NCBI GenBank assembly: GCA_003562075.1
Contig: PWWP01000096.1
Location: 1-54,490, forward strand
Direction: 5' to 3'
Length of the DNA: 54,490 nucleotides
Source: Gemmatimonadota bacterium
GTDB taxonomy: Bacteria; Gemmatimonadota; Gemmatimonadetes; Longimicrobiales; Gaopeijiaceae
Shown: in pieces, positions 9,047 through 17,913 of the stretch
How the letters are laid out: the number at the start of each line of letters is the position of its first letter
How positions within the stretch are numbered: position 1 is the stretch's first letter
The notes under the pieces: model-generated
Database searches by the model: none
The model's input: only the letters and a program-made list of their open reading frames with translations
Told to the model about the DNA's origin: nothing
Translations under genes and position numbers: made by a program

Positions 9047-12000
9047 TCACCTGGCTTCCGCCGGCTCCAGCTCCGGTAGGTGCCCTGGGCGCCTTCCGGG
9101 CTCTCGGATTTCATCTGCCGGGGCCCGCTTTCCTTCTTCGGCAGGATCCGTGGCCCGTTGGGTCCCTGTCAGCCAGCCCAGGAGCGTGCCCTTGATATCA
9201 TCTACGATCACGTAGATGCAGGGGACGATGAGGAGTGTGAGGAACATGGAAACGAGGAGGCCACCGATGACCGCAAGAGCCAGCGGCTGCATGAGCTCTG
9301 CCCCGTCGCCAATGGCCAGGGCCAGGGGGGTCATGCCCATGACCGTGGTGAGGGTGGTCATGAGGATGGGGCGGAAGCGAATCCGGCCGGCGTCCACTAC
9401 GGCGTCGGCAACGGCGAGGCCCTTTTCCCGGCGACCCAACTCCACGTATTCCACCAGGAGGATGGCGTTGTTCACCACGATCCCCACCAGAAGGATGACG
9501 CCCAACATGACCGGTGCGCCCAGGTTGGTGCCGGTGGCCCAGAGCATCCCCATGACCCCGATGAGAGCCAGTGGCACGGCCGTGAGGATGACCAGGGGGT
9601 TGGAGAGGCGTTCGTACTGGACGGCCATGACCACGAAGACCAGGAAGATGGCCAGGCCAATCACCATCATGAGGTTCCGGCTGGTCTCCTGAATAGCTTC
9701 TTCCTCACCTCCATAGATGAGGGAGTATCCCTGGGGGAGATCCAGGCCGGCGAGTTGAGCCTGGATCTCCCGGTTCACCGTGCCGATATCTGCCACAGCA
9801 CGGTTCACGTCTCCGTTGATCCTGAGAATCCGGACCTGATTCTCTCTCTCGATGTGAGCCGGACTCTCACCCAGGGAAAAGTCGGCCACGTCCCGGACGT
9901 AGACGGGGGCGTCGCCATTCCCACGGAAGAGACGGATACTCCCCAGGTCCTCGGAGCTGCGAAGGTCCTGTCGAGGGAGCTTCACCCGGACGTCGTACTG
10001 ACCCGTTCCGGTGCTGAACTGGGTGGGGACGTAGCCGTAGAGGGCGTTCCGGACTCCTTCTCCCACTTCGGAGGTGTTCAGCCCCATGGCTGCGGCTCGT
10101 TCTCGGTCCACATTCACCGAGAGAAGGGGGGTCCGGTCATCGCGGGCCAGGTCGAAATTCTGGAGTCCCGCCACCCCTTCCACTCGAGAGACGATCTCCC
10201 GGCCGATGGCATCCAACTGGTCCATGTCGTCACCCACCACCCCGATGGAGACGTCGGCGCCGGCCAGACTGGTCCGAATTCCCGGAATGCTCGGGGGACT
10301 CACGAAGACCCGGCCACCGGGAATACTGAGTTCATCCAGGGCTTCCTGGGCCTGACGGACCCATTCGGTGGCGGGCATGTCCGGACGTTCGCCGGCGGGA
10401 ACGAGTTGGACTGAAGCCCTGGCCGTTCCTGGTCGTTCCGAGATCACGCCACCGGAGAGGTGGCCACCTGCCATGGTGAACATGGTCTGGACGTACGGCA
10501 TGTCCTGGACCATGGCCTCCACCTGCCGGAAGTATTCGTCCGTCCGCTCAGGTGTGGCTCCAGAGGCCAGGTTGAGTCGAACTCCCACGGACCCGTCGTC
10601 CACCGTCGGCAGGAACTCCCGGCCCAGATCGTCGGCCAACCAGTAGGTCCCAGCCAATAGGACAAAGGCACCGCCCAGGACGGCCCAGCGGAAGCGAAGC
10701 ATGCCTCGAGCGATTCCCGTATATCGGTCGGCGCCGGCCGAGATCATACGGTCGAACCCGGTGATGAGCCGGCTCTCCTCCAGACCGCTGCGAAATCGGA
10801 GCTTGAAGAAGAGGGCTGCCAGGGCCGGGACCAGCGTCAGGGCCACTGCCAGGGACGCCACGATGGCGAAGGAGATGGTGAGGATGAGTTCGCGGAAGAT
10901 GAGGGCGGCCATCCCCGTGATGAGTAGGAAGGGGACCACTGCCGCCAGGTTCGTCATGGTGGAGGCGACCACTGCGGATGCCACCTCGCTGGAGCCGTCA
11001 AAGGCTGCGTCCTCAGCTGACTTCTCCAGTTCGTCCTGATGTCGGAAGATGTTCTCCAGCATGACGATGGAGTTGTCCAGGAGCAGTCCTACCCCGAGAG
11101 CCAGCCCACCCAGGCTCATGATGTTCAGGGTCAGGTTACTCATCCCCATCATGGCAAAGGTGGCCAGGACGGCGATGGGGATGGACAACCCGATGACGAA
11201 GCTCTTCCGGAGGCTCCCGAGGAAGAGGAGCACCACCAGCATGGCCAGCACGCCCCCCAGGAGGGCGGCGGTGCTCACCGCCCGAACCGAACTCCGGATG
11301 AAGAAGGCCGGGTCCTGAGTGGCCTGGAACTGGATGTCGGCCGGGATGAACCCGCTGGCCTCCAGGTTTTCGATCTCTGCCACCACCCCCTCCACCACGT
11401 TCACGGTGTTGGCTTCCGGCAGTTTGAAGACCGAGAGGCGCATGGCCGGTTCACCGTTGAGTCTGACGAAGAGGCGCTGCTCGGCATGCCCATCCCGGAC
11501 CTGGGCCACGTCGGAGATACGGACCCGGTCCCGGCTTCCCGGAATGGGGATCAGGACCGTCTCGATGTCCTCTGCCGACCCGAACCGGCCGTCGGTCTTG
11601 GCCATGACATCGAAGGTCTCGGAGGTGAGGTTTCCAGCCGCGATGTCCCGGTTCTCATTGCTCACCGCGTTGATGACGTCCTGCATGGTGAGGTTCAGGG
11701 CATTCAGGCGGTCCTGGTCCACCACCACCTGAAGTTCCCGGACCTGACCACCGGCCACCTCCACTCCTCCCACGCCTCGAACGGACTGGAGTTGGGGCGC
11801 AAGCTGGTTCTCGAGCCAGTCCCGGACCTCCACGGGAGACCGGACACTGGAGCTGAACCCCGCTTCATAGACTGGAGCGTCATTGGGATCCTGCTTGTAG
11901 ATCCGGGGCGGATTGATATCGGGAGGGAGCTGGGTCCGTGCCAATTCCAGGAGGCGGGATGCGTCCTGGAGGGCCAGATCCAGGTTGGTGTCCAGGTCAA

Positions 12001-12361
12001 AGTAGAGGTTGACGTTGGTCCGCCCCTCGGAGGCCCGGCTTTCGATGCTGATGAGACCTTCCGTGGCAGCCAGGTTCCGTTCCAGGACGCGGGTGACCTG
12101 CTCTTCCATCACCTCCGGGGCGGTGCCTGGATAGTTCACCGTCACTCGGATCTCGGGGTAGGCGATTTCTGGCAGGAGGTCTACGGGGAGGCGATCCAGG
12201 AAGAAGAAGCCCATGACGATGACCACCGACGCCAGGGCGATGGTCCCGATGGGTCTCCGGATGGCCAGGGCCGACAGTCCACGACGCGCGCTTGGGGCCG
12301 TGGAGCCGTTCGCCTCAGGGGTCTGGGCGCTGCCGTGGTTGTTCGGATCCCTGTTTTCCAT
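9047..12361 (-). CDS. RND efflux transporter, inner-membrane permease
   Basis: A 1104-residue AcrB/SwrC-type proton-driven pump. It has a membrane helix after a charged N-terminus, a large periplasmic porter segment, a block of helices around residues 350-550, a second porter segment and a second helix block ending near residue 1060. In the proton-relay helix the sequence is LLLDNSIVMLENI, with one Asp followed by Asn, as in SwrC-type members, rather than the DD pair of AcrB. GGAAGGA lies 4 bases upstream of the ATG. The adaptor gene is 102 bases upstream and the P1B-4 ATPase gene follows directly. No outer-membrane TolC-type partner is present in the window. The substrate (drug, lipid or metal) cannot be read from the sequence. 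Confidence 0.93.
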   Translation of the reverse strand: MENRDPNNHGSAQTPEANGSTAPSARRGLSALAIRRPIGTIALASVVIVMGFFFLDRLPVDLLPEIAYPEIRVTVNYPGTAPEVMEEQVTRVLERNLAATEGLISIESRASEGRTNVNLYFDLDTNLDLALQDASRLLELARTQLPPDINPPRIYKQDPNDAPVYEAGFSSSVRSPVEVRDWLENQLAPQLQSVRGVGGVEVAGGQVRELQVVVDQDRLNALNLTMQDVINAVSNENRDIAAGNLTSETFDVMAKTDGRFGSAEDIETVLIPIPGSRDRVRISDVAQVRDGHAEQRLFVRLNGEPAMRLSVFKLPEANTVNVVEGVVAEIENLEASGFIPADIQFQATQDPAFFIRSSVRAVSTAALLGGVLAMLVVLLFLGSLRKSFVIGLSIPIAVLATFAMMGMSNLTLNIMSLGGLALGVGLLLDNSIVMLENIFRHQDELEKSAEDAAFDGSSEVASAVVASTMTNLAAVVPFLLITGMAALIFRELILTISFAIVASLAVALTLVPALAALFFKLRFRSGLEESRLITGFDRMISAGADRYTGIARGMLRFRWAVLGGAFVLLAGTYWLADDLGREFLPTVDDGSVGVRLNLASGATPERTDEYFRQVEAMVQDMPYVQTMFTMAGGHLSGGVISERPGTARASVQLVPAGERPDMPATEWVRQAQEALDELSIPGGRVFVSPPSIPGIRTSLAGADVSIGVVGDDMDQLDAIGREIVSRVEGVAGLQNFDLARDDRTPLLSVNVDRERAAAMGLNTSEVGEGVRNALYGYVPTQFSTGTGQYDVRVKLPRQDLRSSEDLGSIRLFRGNGDAPVYVRDVADFSLGESPAHIERENQVRILRINGDVNRAVADIGTVNREIQAQLAGLDLPQGYSLIYGGEEEAIQETSRNLMMVIGLAIFLVFVVMAVQYERLSNPLVILTAVPLALIGVMGMLWATGTNLGAPVMLGVILLVGIVVNNAILLVEYVELGRREKGLAVADAVVDAGRIRFRPILMTTLTTVMGMTPLALAIGDGAELMQPLALAVIGGLLVSMFLTLLIVPCIYVIVDDIKGTLLGWLTGTQRATDPAEEGKRAPADEIREPGRRPGHLPELEPAEAR

Positions 12362-12463
12362 GGTATCCTTCCTCTTCGTTTCGACCTCTGATCGTATGGC
12401 TGCTGGCCATCTCCCCCATTTCAGGATCTCCGGCCTGGAGAAGATGAAGGGGTCGCCCTTGGA

Positions 12464-13663
12464 CTACCCGCCGTCGGAGTGGTGCTGGAGGACGTCAGCG
12501 ACCTGGACCCGGGTCCCCTCAGAGAGGACGGCCGGGTTGGATCCCACCACCTGCTCCCCCTCCTCCAGGCCCTCCAGGATCTCGGTCCAGTCCTGGCGGC
12601 TTACCCCTGACACCACCGTCCGCCGTTCCAGCCGATCTTCGTCGTTGATGACAAAGACAAAGGGTTCTTCCGGGGTGGATGCCATGAGGGCCTCGTTGGG
12701 GACGGCCATCACTCCCTGGCGTTGATCAACGTGCAGCCTGAGCCGAGAGAGGAAACCGGGACGCAGGGCGGCCCTGTCAGGATCGGTGAAGGCGATCTCC
12801 ACGGTCACCAGCCGACTATCCGGATCGGCGCTGGGGAAGACTCTCCGGATCTGAGCGTCCCATTCCCGGTCCGGGAGCGCGTCCACCCGAGCTTTCACTG
12901 GATCCCCCGCCGAGAGCTGGGTCGCATCCACATCGGAGACGCCCACCTGGACGACGAGCGTGCTGATATCCGCCAGGTGGAAGAGGACCTCTCCATCGGA
13001 CACGGCGTCACCGGCCTCCACGAACTTGGAGGTGATGACGCCTCCGGAAGGGGCCTTCACCGTTCCGAACTCGGTTCGGGTTTCCCATAGGCGCACCTCG
13101 CTTTCGGCGGTGCGCATGGCCGCTCGGGCAGACTCGTACTCCGATTCACTCAACAGCTCCAGCTCCCGGAGCTCCTGAGACCGCTGGTACGTCCGTTCAG
13201 CCTCCTCCAGCGTCGCCCGGGCTCGATCCAGTTCGGCTGATTGCTCCGCCACGTCGAGGCGGGCCAGGACCTGTCCTTCCTCCACTCGGTCGCCCTCTTC
13301 ATGGAGGACCCCCACCGCCACGCCACTCATTCGTGAGGCGAGTCGAATCTGTCGGATGGGCTCGATGGATCCGGAGACCTGAATGGTGCGGGAAAGGTTG
13401 CGAGGCGTCATCTCCACGGCCGCCACAGCCACAGTGCGTTCCTGAGTCGGCGGGGTGTTTGCCTCGGCTTCCTGGGAGGCATCGTCCCCGCACCCGGAGG
13501 TCCCCAAGATCAGTACCCCCAGGATGGGGATGGTGACCCATCGAGTGAGGACGGACCAACGGGTGAGGCAAGGGAAGGGAGAGGCGGGAGACCGGGTCGC
13601 CGCGCTCCACCCGTTCCGGGATTTGGTGATTCGACTCTGTGCCGGGTCCGGGGTTGACGTCAT
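12464..13663 (-). CDS. RND efflux adaptor (membrane fusion protein)
   Basis: A 399-residue periplasmic adaptor that links the permease to an outer-membrane channel. After an N-terminal hydrophobic anchor ending TSGCGDD (possibly lipidated Cys) come the first half of a lipoyl/barrel-sandwich domain (GVLHEEGDRVEEGQ), an alpha-helical hairpin rich in Glu, Arg and Ala, the second lipoyl half (APSGGVITSKFVEAGDAV), a beta-barrel domain and a membrane-proximal domain. GAGG stands 5 bases before the ATG at 13661-13663; a longer reading to 13777 would add 38 residues with no ribosome binding site. It is the first gene of the minus-strand efflux block, so the operon promoter should lie in the 212 bases between it and the radical SAM gene. 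Confidence 0.92.
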   Translation of the reverse strand: MTSTPDPAQSRITKSRNGWSAATRSPASPFPCLTRWSVLTRWVTIPILGVLILGTSGCGDDASQEAEANTPPTQERTVAVAAVEMTPRNLSRTIQVSGSIEPIRQIRLASRMSGVAVGVLHEEGDRVEEGQVLARLDVAEQSAELDRARATLEEAERTYQRSQELRELELLSESEYESARAAMRTAESEVRLWETRTEFGTVKAPSGGVITSKFVEAGDAVSDGEVLFHLADISTLVVQVGVSDVDATQLSAGDPVKARVDALPDREWDAQIRRVFPSADPDSRLVTVEIAFTDPDRAALRPGFLSRLRLHVDQRQGVMAVPNEALMASTPEEPFVFVINDEDRLERRTVVSGVSRQDWTEILEGLEEGEQVVGSNPAVLSEGTRVQVADVLQHHSDGG

Positions 13664-13875
13664 GGAGCCTCTATGACAGGAGAGAACACTCCGTCTCTTG
13701 CGGCCGCAGAGCGTTCCGTGGTGAGATATGGGATCCAATTGGATGAGTGGATCAGCCCTTGTGTTAACACCTGACATTCCGGGCGGATCCGTCCATCATT
13801 CCCTCCCAGGATCGGATTGGCCCAACCCGAAGGAGACGGATGAAGCGCCATCGCCAAGGGGAAAATCCATAGGGG

Positions 13876-14949
13876 TCAGAACAATTCCAGTTGCCTCTGG
13901 TCGGCTGCGGGAGGCGTTGGCCGGCGGAAGTGACGGGTCTGGAGGGATGGAGGAGCGTCGTCCAGGCCGGCCCGGGACCGGGCCACCGAGAAGAGGTCCC
14001 GAATCTGGGCGGCAAACGGTCCCCGCCCCCGCATTCGTGTGCCGAATTCGGCCTCGTACAGCTCTCCACCCCGCAGACTCCTGAGCCGGGACTCCACCTT
14101 CCCTGCCCGATCCGGAACGTGGCTTTCGAGCCACTCCTTGAAGAGGGGCCGGACAGCGCCAGGGAGCCGCAGAACCACGTATCCGGCCCACCGGGCGCCG
14201 GCCTCGGCCGCCGCCTCCAGAATCCCGGGGATTTCATGCTCTGTGAGCCCGGGAATCACAGGGGCCACGTTCACGCCTACCGGGATCCCCATGTCCGAAA
14301 GCGTACGGATGGCATCCAGGCGGTGCGCCGGAGGAGAGGCTCTGGGCTCCAGCGTTCGTTGGAGTCTCCGGTCCAGGGTCGTGATGGACAGGGTGACGCT
14401 GGCGGCTCCCAACTGGGCCAGAGTGGCCAGGAGGTCTGCGTCCCGAGTCACCATCCGGGACTTGGTGATGAGAGCCACCGGGTGCCTGACTTCGGCGAGC
14501 ACCTCGAGGCACCTCCGGGTAAGGTGAAGCTTCCGTTCCGGCGGCTGGTAGGGGTCGGTGACTCCACTCATGACCAGGGGGACGGGTTGCCATCCCGCCC
14601 GGGACAGCTCCTCCCGGAGGAGCCGGGGTGCTTCTGCCTTGACCACAATCCTGCTCTCGAAGTCCAGTCCAGCCGAGAATCCCAGGTACTCGTGGGTGGG
14701 GCGGGCATAACAATAGACACAGCCGTGCTCGCACCCTCGATAAGGATTCAGGCTCCAGTCGAAGCCCACATCCGGACTCCGGTTCCGGTTGAGTACGGTT
14801 CGGGATCCATCCTGGAAATACTCGGTCTCCCGGGCTTTCGGTGCGGCTGTCGCTTCCTCCGGTGTGAGCTCCAGATAGAGGCGTTCGAACCGATTGGGGA
14901 GGTCTTGACCGGCACCTCGTCCTCGGAGAATGGGGAGGGATCGTCTCAT
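13876..14949 (-). CDS. PA0069-family radical SAM protein
   Basis: A 357-residue radical SAM enzyme related to the spore photoproduct lyase group. The iron-sulfur ligands are in RGCEHGCVYCYA (Cys73, Cys77, Cys80; CX3CX2C, the spacing used by this group). It is followed by the conserved GVTDPYQPPE, an ITKS strand, and the VNVAPVIPGL segment. The C-terminal region ends in a short RQLELF tail. The reaction of PA0069-like proteins is not known to me; they are widespread and are not sporulation proteins. The ATG has only weak Shine-Dalgarno character. The gene is divergent from rnpB, and its stop lies 212 bases upstream of the RND adaptor start, so it may be transcribed separately. Confidence 0.88.
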   Translation of the reverse strand: MRRSLPILRGRGAGQDLPNRFERLYLELTPEEATAAPKARETEYFQDGSRTVLNRNRSPDVGFDWSLNPYRGCEHGCVYCYARPTHEYLGFSAGLDFESRIVVKAEAPRLLREELSRAGWQPVPLVMSGVTDPYQPPERKLHLTRRCLEVLAEVRHPVALITKSRMVTRDADLLATLAQLGAASVTLSITTLDRRLQRTLEPRASPPAHRLDAIRTLSDMGIPVGVNVAPVIPGLTEHEIPGILEAAAEAGARWAGYVVLRLPGAVRPLFKEWLESHVPDRAGKVESRLRSLRGGELYEAEFGTRMRGRGPFAAQIRDLFSVARSRAGLDDAPPSLQTRHFRRPTPPAADQRQLELF

Positions 14950-15065
14950 GGAGAGCCGTACCCGGAACCGTCGCCATGGTTTCGGTGTATGTTCGCCCCT
15001 GTATTCAGGCCCGGACGTCGAGCCAGGGCAGGGAAGGGGTCCTGCGGGAAAAGCCGGGACAAGCC

Positions 15066-15094
15066 TTTACCCGATCGTCCCGACCGTTTAAACT
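15066..15094 (+). promoter_or_regulatory. Candidate promoter for rnpB
   Basis: TTTACC (15066-15071) and TAAACT (15089-15094), each 4 of 6 matches to the sigma-70 hexamers, are separated by 17 bases. Transcription would start about 35-40 bases before the mature RNA end inferred from helix P1. Only moderate support. Confidence 0.35.
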
Positions 15095-15138
15095 TCCACG
15101 CCTGCTCCAAGAGTCTTGGAGCGGGAAAAGATCGGGTT

Positions 15139-15514
<376 letters not shown>

Positions 15515-15525
15515 ATCCGAAACAA

Positions 15526-15599
<74 letters not shown>

Positions 15600-15616
15600 C
15601 TGAAGCGAAAAGGAGA

Positions 15617-15656
15617 TACCCTGGGGAGCGAGAGTTCCCCAGGGTGTTTGTGTTTT
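15617..15656 (+). terminator. Intrinsic terminator after rnpB/tRNA-Arg
   Basis: A 10-bp perfect stem (15618-15627 with 15636-15645) is followed by a T-rich tract, GTTTGTGTTTT. It ends the rnpB-tRNA-Arg region. Confidence 0.9.
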
Positions 15657-15859
15657 GAGGGGGGTTGAGGTGGCGACAGGGTGATGGGGTGGCGATCCGT
15701 GCCGCGACCTGCTACAACAGTGGTTCAATCCCGGCCCGGGAGCGGAGGGGCCGGAAGAGAGGGCCCCTTTGCTTGCCGAATTCGGAACCGGTGGCCAGGT
15801 CCGGCCTGGAGGGGGTTGGAAATAGCCATCGGCGGGAAGCGGGAACAGGAGGCAGAATC

Positions 15860-16936
15860 ATGGGGATCGGGAGTTCAGACATTCCAGGAAGGGGTCGTCA
15901 CGGGGACCTGTCGGAGGGCCTGAGCGGGGTCGTCCGACAGGCAGGCTCTCTGCGCGGAGGCCGGCGAGCCCGACCCAATCTCCTTCTCCACGCCGTGCTG
16001 CCCATCGTGGCGGGGCTCTTCTTCGTCGGCTGCGGCGAACAGGATGGCCCACCGGCAGGGGATGAGGCCATCCCGCCCGGTGCTCAGGCTCGATCCTTTC
16101 TGGGCCAGGCCCTCTTTGCGCCACCATTGGACCCGGACCTCCGTGCTTCCCGTGAGGCCGATCTGGAGATGGCCCGAGCCGACCTGGAGGCTGATCCGGA
16201 AGATCCAGAGGCCTGGATCTGGGTCGGGCGTCGCGAGGCGTATCTGGGGGAGTACCGGGATGCCATCGATACCTTCACTCGCGGGCTGGAGCGATTTCCG
16301 GAGGACGCCAGATTCCTGCGCCACCGGGGACACCGCTATCTGACGGTGCGAGAACCGAATCGGGCCCAGGCCGATCTTGAAGCGGGACTGACCCTGGCTG
16401 CAGAGGAACCGGATCAGGTAGAGCCGGACGGGTTGCCCAACGTCCTGGGGGTTCCCCTCACGACCCTTCAGTTCAACCTGTGGTACCATCTGGCCCTGGC
16501 CCATTACGTCCAGGGGGACTTCGAAGGTGCGGTCAGGGCCTGGGAGAGCTGCATGGAGGTGTCCACAAACCCGGACCTGGAGGTGGCCACCGGCTACTGG
16601 CTCTACCTGTCCCGTATGCGTCTGGAAAGAGAGGAAGAGACCGCTGGACTCCTTGAGGGACTCCCGGAAAGCGATGAACTCATCGAGAACGAGACGTACC
16701 TCCAGTTGTTGCGCCTCTACGCAGGCCAGGTTTCGCCTGAGGAACTCCTTCAGGCCGAGGAAGCCGGGACTCTGGGAGGCGCCACCCTGAGATACGGAGT
16801 GGCCATGCACCATCTGTTGGCCGGCGATGAGGTGGAGGCCCGGGCTCAGTTCCAGGAGATCCTGGACGAACCGGACCAATGGGCCGCTTTCGGTTACATG
16901 GCAGCCGAGGCAGAGGTGGCTCGGCGAGGTTGGTAG
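15860..16936 (+). CDS. TPR-repeat lipoprotein of unknown function
   Basis: A 358-residue protein. AGGAGG stands 7 bases before the ATG at 15860, which overrules an upstream in-frame start at 15665. A hydrophobic stretch at about 41-57 ends in FVGCGEQD (Cys58, lipobox-like). It is preceded by an unusually long Arg/Gly-rich region of 40 residues, so the signal is atypical or the true start lies further in. The body shows tetratricopeptide-like helix pairs, such as EDPEAWIWVGRREAYLGEYR and NLWYHLALAHYVQGDFEGAV, ending with a further helical pair near the C-terminus. TPR lipoproteins usually scaffold envelope complexes; nothing here tells which. It is monocistronic, between the tRNA terminator and the MarR gene. 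Confidence 0.75.
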   Translation: MGIGSSDIPGRGRHGDLSEGLSGVVRQAGSLRGGRRARPNLLLHAVLPIVAGLFFVGCGEQDGPPAGDEAIPPGAQARSFLGQALFAPPLDPDLRASREADLEMARADLEADPEDPEAWIWVGRREAYLGEYRDAIDTFTRGLERFPEDARFLRHRGHRYLTVREPNRAQADLEAGLTLAAEEPDQVEPDGLPNVLGVPLTTLQFNLWYHLALAHYVQGDFEGAVRAWESCMEVSTNPDLEVATGYWLYLSRMRLEREEETAGLLEGLPESDELIENETYLQLLRLYAGQVSPEELLQAEEAGTLGGATLRYGVAMHHLLAGDEVEARAQFQEILDEPDQWAAFGYMAAEAEVARRGW

Positions 16937-17026
16937 TGGGCGGGCTGCCGCCGCGTCGAAAGCTCACCTTCGAGGATGACCCGGGCTTCATTGACGCATC
17001 AAGCGATTATCCTGTAAGTTTGAAGT

Positions 17027-17581
17027 ATGAATAAGTCGAGGAATGATCCGCTTGGCGGAATTGAAGGCTCCCGGGCAGATGGGGCCTCGGAGGTTTCCCT
17101 TGCCCATGGCTCATCAAGCGGACGTCCCAGCTTTCGATCGCCTGCCCACAGGGCCACCGTCTCCCTTTTTCGCACCACAGATCTCCTCCGACGACACCTT
17201 TCCCAGGTGGTTCAGGAGGCGGGGGTGACCCTCCAGCAATTCAACGTTCTCCGAATCCTCCGTGGTGCCGGCGAGGAGGGACTGCCCACCCTCACCGTCG
17301 GTGAACGCATGGTGGAGCAGACCCCGGGGATCACCCGGCTCCTGGATCGTCTGGAACGGCGAGGCTGGGTCAGCCGGGGGCGTTGCCAGGAGGATCGGCG
17401 TCGGGTCCTTGCCCGAATCACGCCCGAAGGCCGAGAACTCCTCTCCCGCATCGATGGGCCCATGGCCCGGGCCGAAGACGCCGTACTGGGAGCCCTGGGT
17501 GCCGACCGTGTGGATCTCCTGTCCCAGCTCCTGGAGGACCTCCATGGGGAGTTGACCGATCGGGATGTCCAACCCGACTGA
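17027..17581 (+). CDS. MarR-family transcriptional regulator
   Basis: A 184-residue winged-helix regulator. After about 40 poorly ordered Ser/Gly/Arg-rich residues come a dimerisation helix (VSLFRTTDLLRRHLSQVVQE), the recognition region (LTVGERMVEQTPGITRLLDRLERR), the wing with the MarR-typical DRRRVLARITPEGRELL, and C-terminal dimerisation helices. MarR proteins usually repress nearby genes and release DNA on binding small aromatic ligands or on oxidation; one Cys (in GRCQEDRR) is close to the wing. The Shine-Dalgarno match is weak, and the long N-terminus leaves room for a later start. The genes downstream, a small protein and argJ, have their own strong ribosome binding sites. No inverted-repeat operator is obvious. 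Confidence 0.9.
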   Translation: MNKSRNDPLGGIEGSRADGASEVSLAHGSSSGRPSFRSPAHRATVSLFRTTDLLRRHLSQVVQEAGVTLQQFNVLRILRGAGEEGLPTLTVGERMVEQTPGITRLLDRLERRGWVSRGRCQEDRRRVLARITPEGRELLSRIDGPMARAEDAVLGALGADRVDLLSQLLEDLHGELTDRDVQPD

Positions 17582-17674
17582 ATCCCAGGGGCCCCCGTTC
17601 CCGTAGGGGTGGGGGCGATGGGGCCTGCAGAGGGATGCTGGCCCCGGAAGGAGTCCTGGGGACCAGGAGGAATC

Positions 17675-17806
17675 ATGGAGTTTTCCATCGACCAGCGAAT
17701 CGCCCGTCTCTTGCACCTGGCGGAGGAGGCCGATCGGCAGGGGCGCAGGAAGCAAGCCCGTACTTTTCGCAGGATGGCTCGGGATCTATCGATCCCCGTC
17801 GGATGA
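17675..17806 (+). CDS. Small 43-residue basic protein
   Basis: A short ORF beginning at an ATG with AGGAGG 5 bases upstream, a better ribosome binding site than those of most long genes here. The product is predicted to be two helices: an amphipathic segment (SIDQRIARLLHLAEEADRQG) and an Arg-rich segment (RRKQARTFRRMARDLSIPVG). It has no Cys and no signal peptide, so it is probably cytoplasmic; the charge suggests nucleic-acid or protein contact. It lies 93 bases after the MarR stop and 107 bases before argJ, on the same strand. A longer in-frame start at 17609 has no such site. I do not recognise a family. The call rests on the start context and on the regular helical pattern. Confidence 0.65.
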   Translation: MEFSIDQRIARLLHLAEEADRQGRRKQARTFRRMARDLSIPVG

Positions 17807-17913
17807 GGGAAATGTGGCGGCGGGCCAGACGGCCGTTGGCCCGACCCTCCTTTGTCTACACACTCGATTCTTTCACCGCTCTCTCGGCCTCAACGCCAAG
17901 TAGAGGACTCGCT

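Noticed and set aside
11039-12391. 450-codon plus-strand ORF opposite the RND permease gene
   Set aside because: His/Asp/Gln-rich composition with no domain pattern. It is the antisense shadow of a well-supported transporter gene in high-GC DNA.
13733-13770. Palindromes ATCCAATTGGAT and GTGTTAACAC between the radical SAM and RND adaptor genes
   Set aside because: Perfect palindromes of 10-12 bases are expected about a dozen or more times in a window of this size. No promoter element is aligned with them, so I do not call an operator.
16991-17020. TTGACG with TAAGTT ahead of marR as a promoter
   Set aside because: The -10 has only 3 of 6 matches, and no start can be fixed relative to the ATG.
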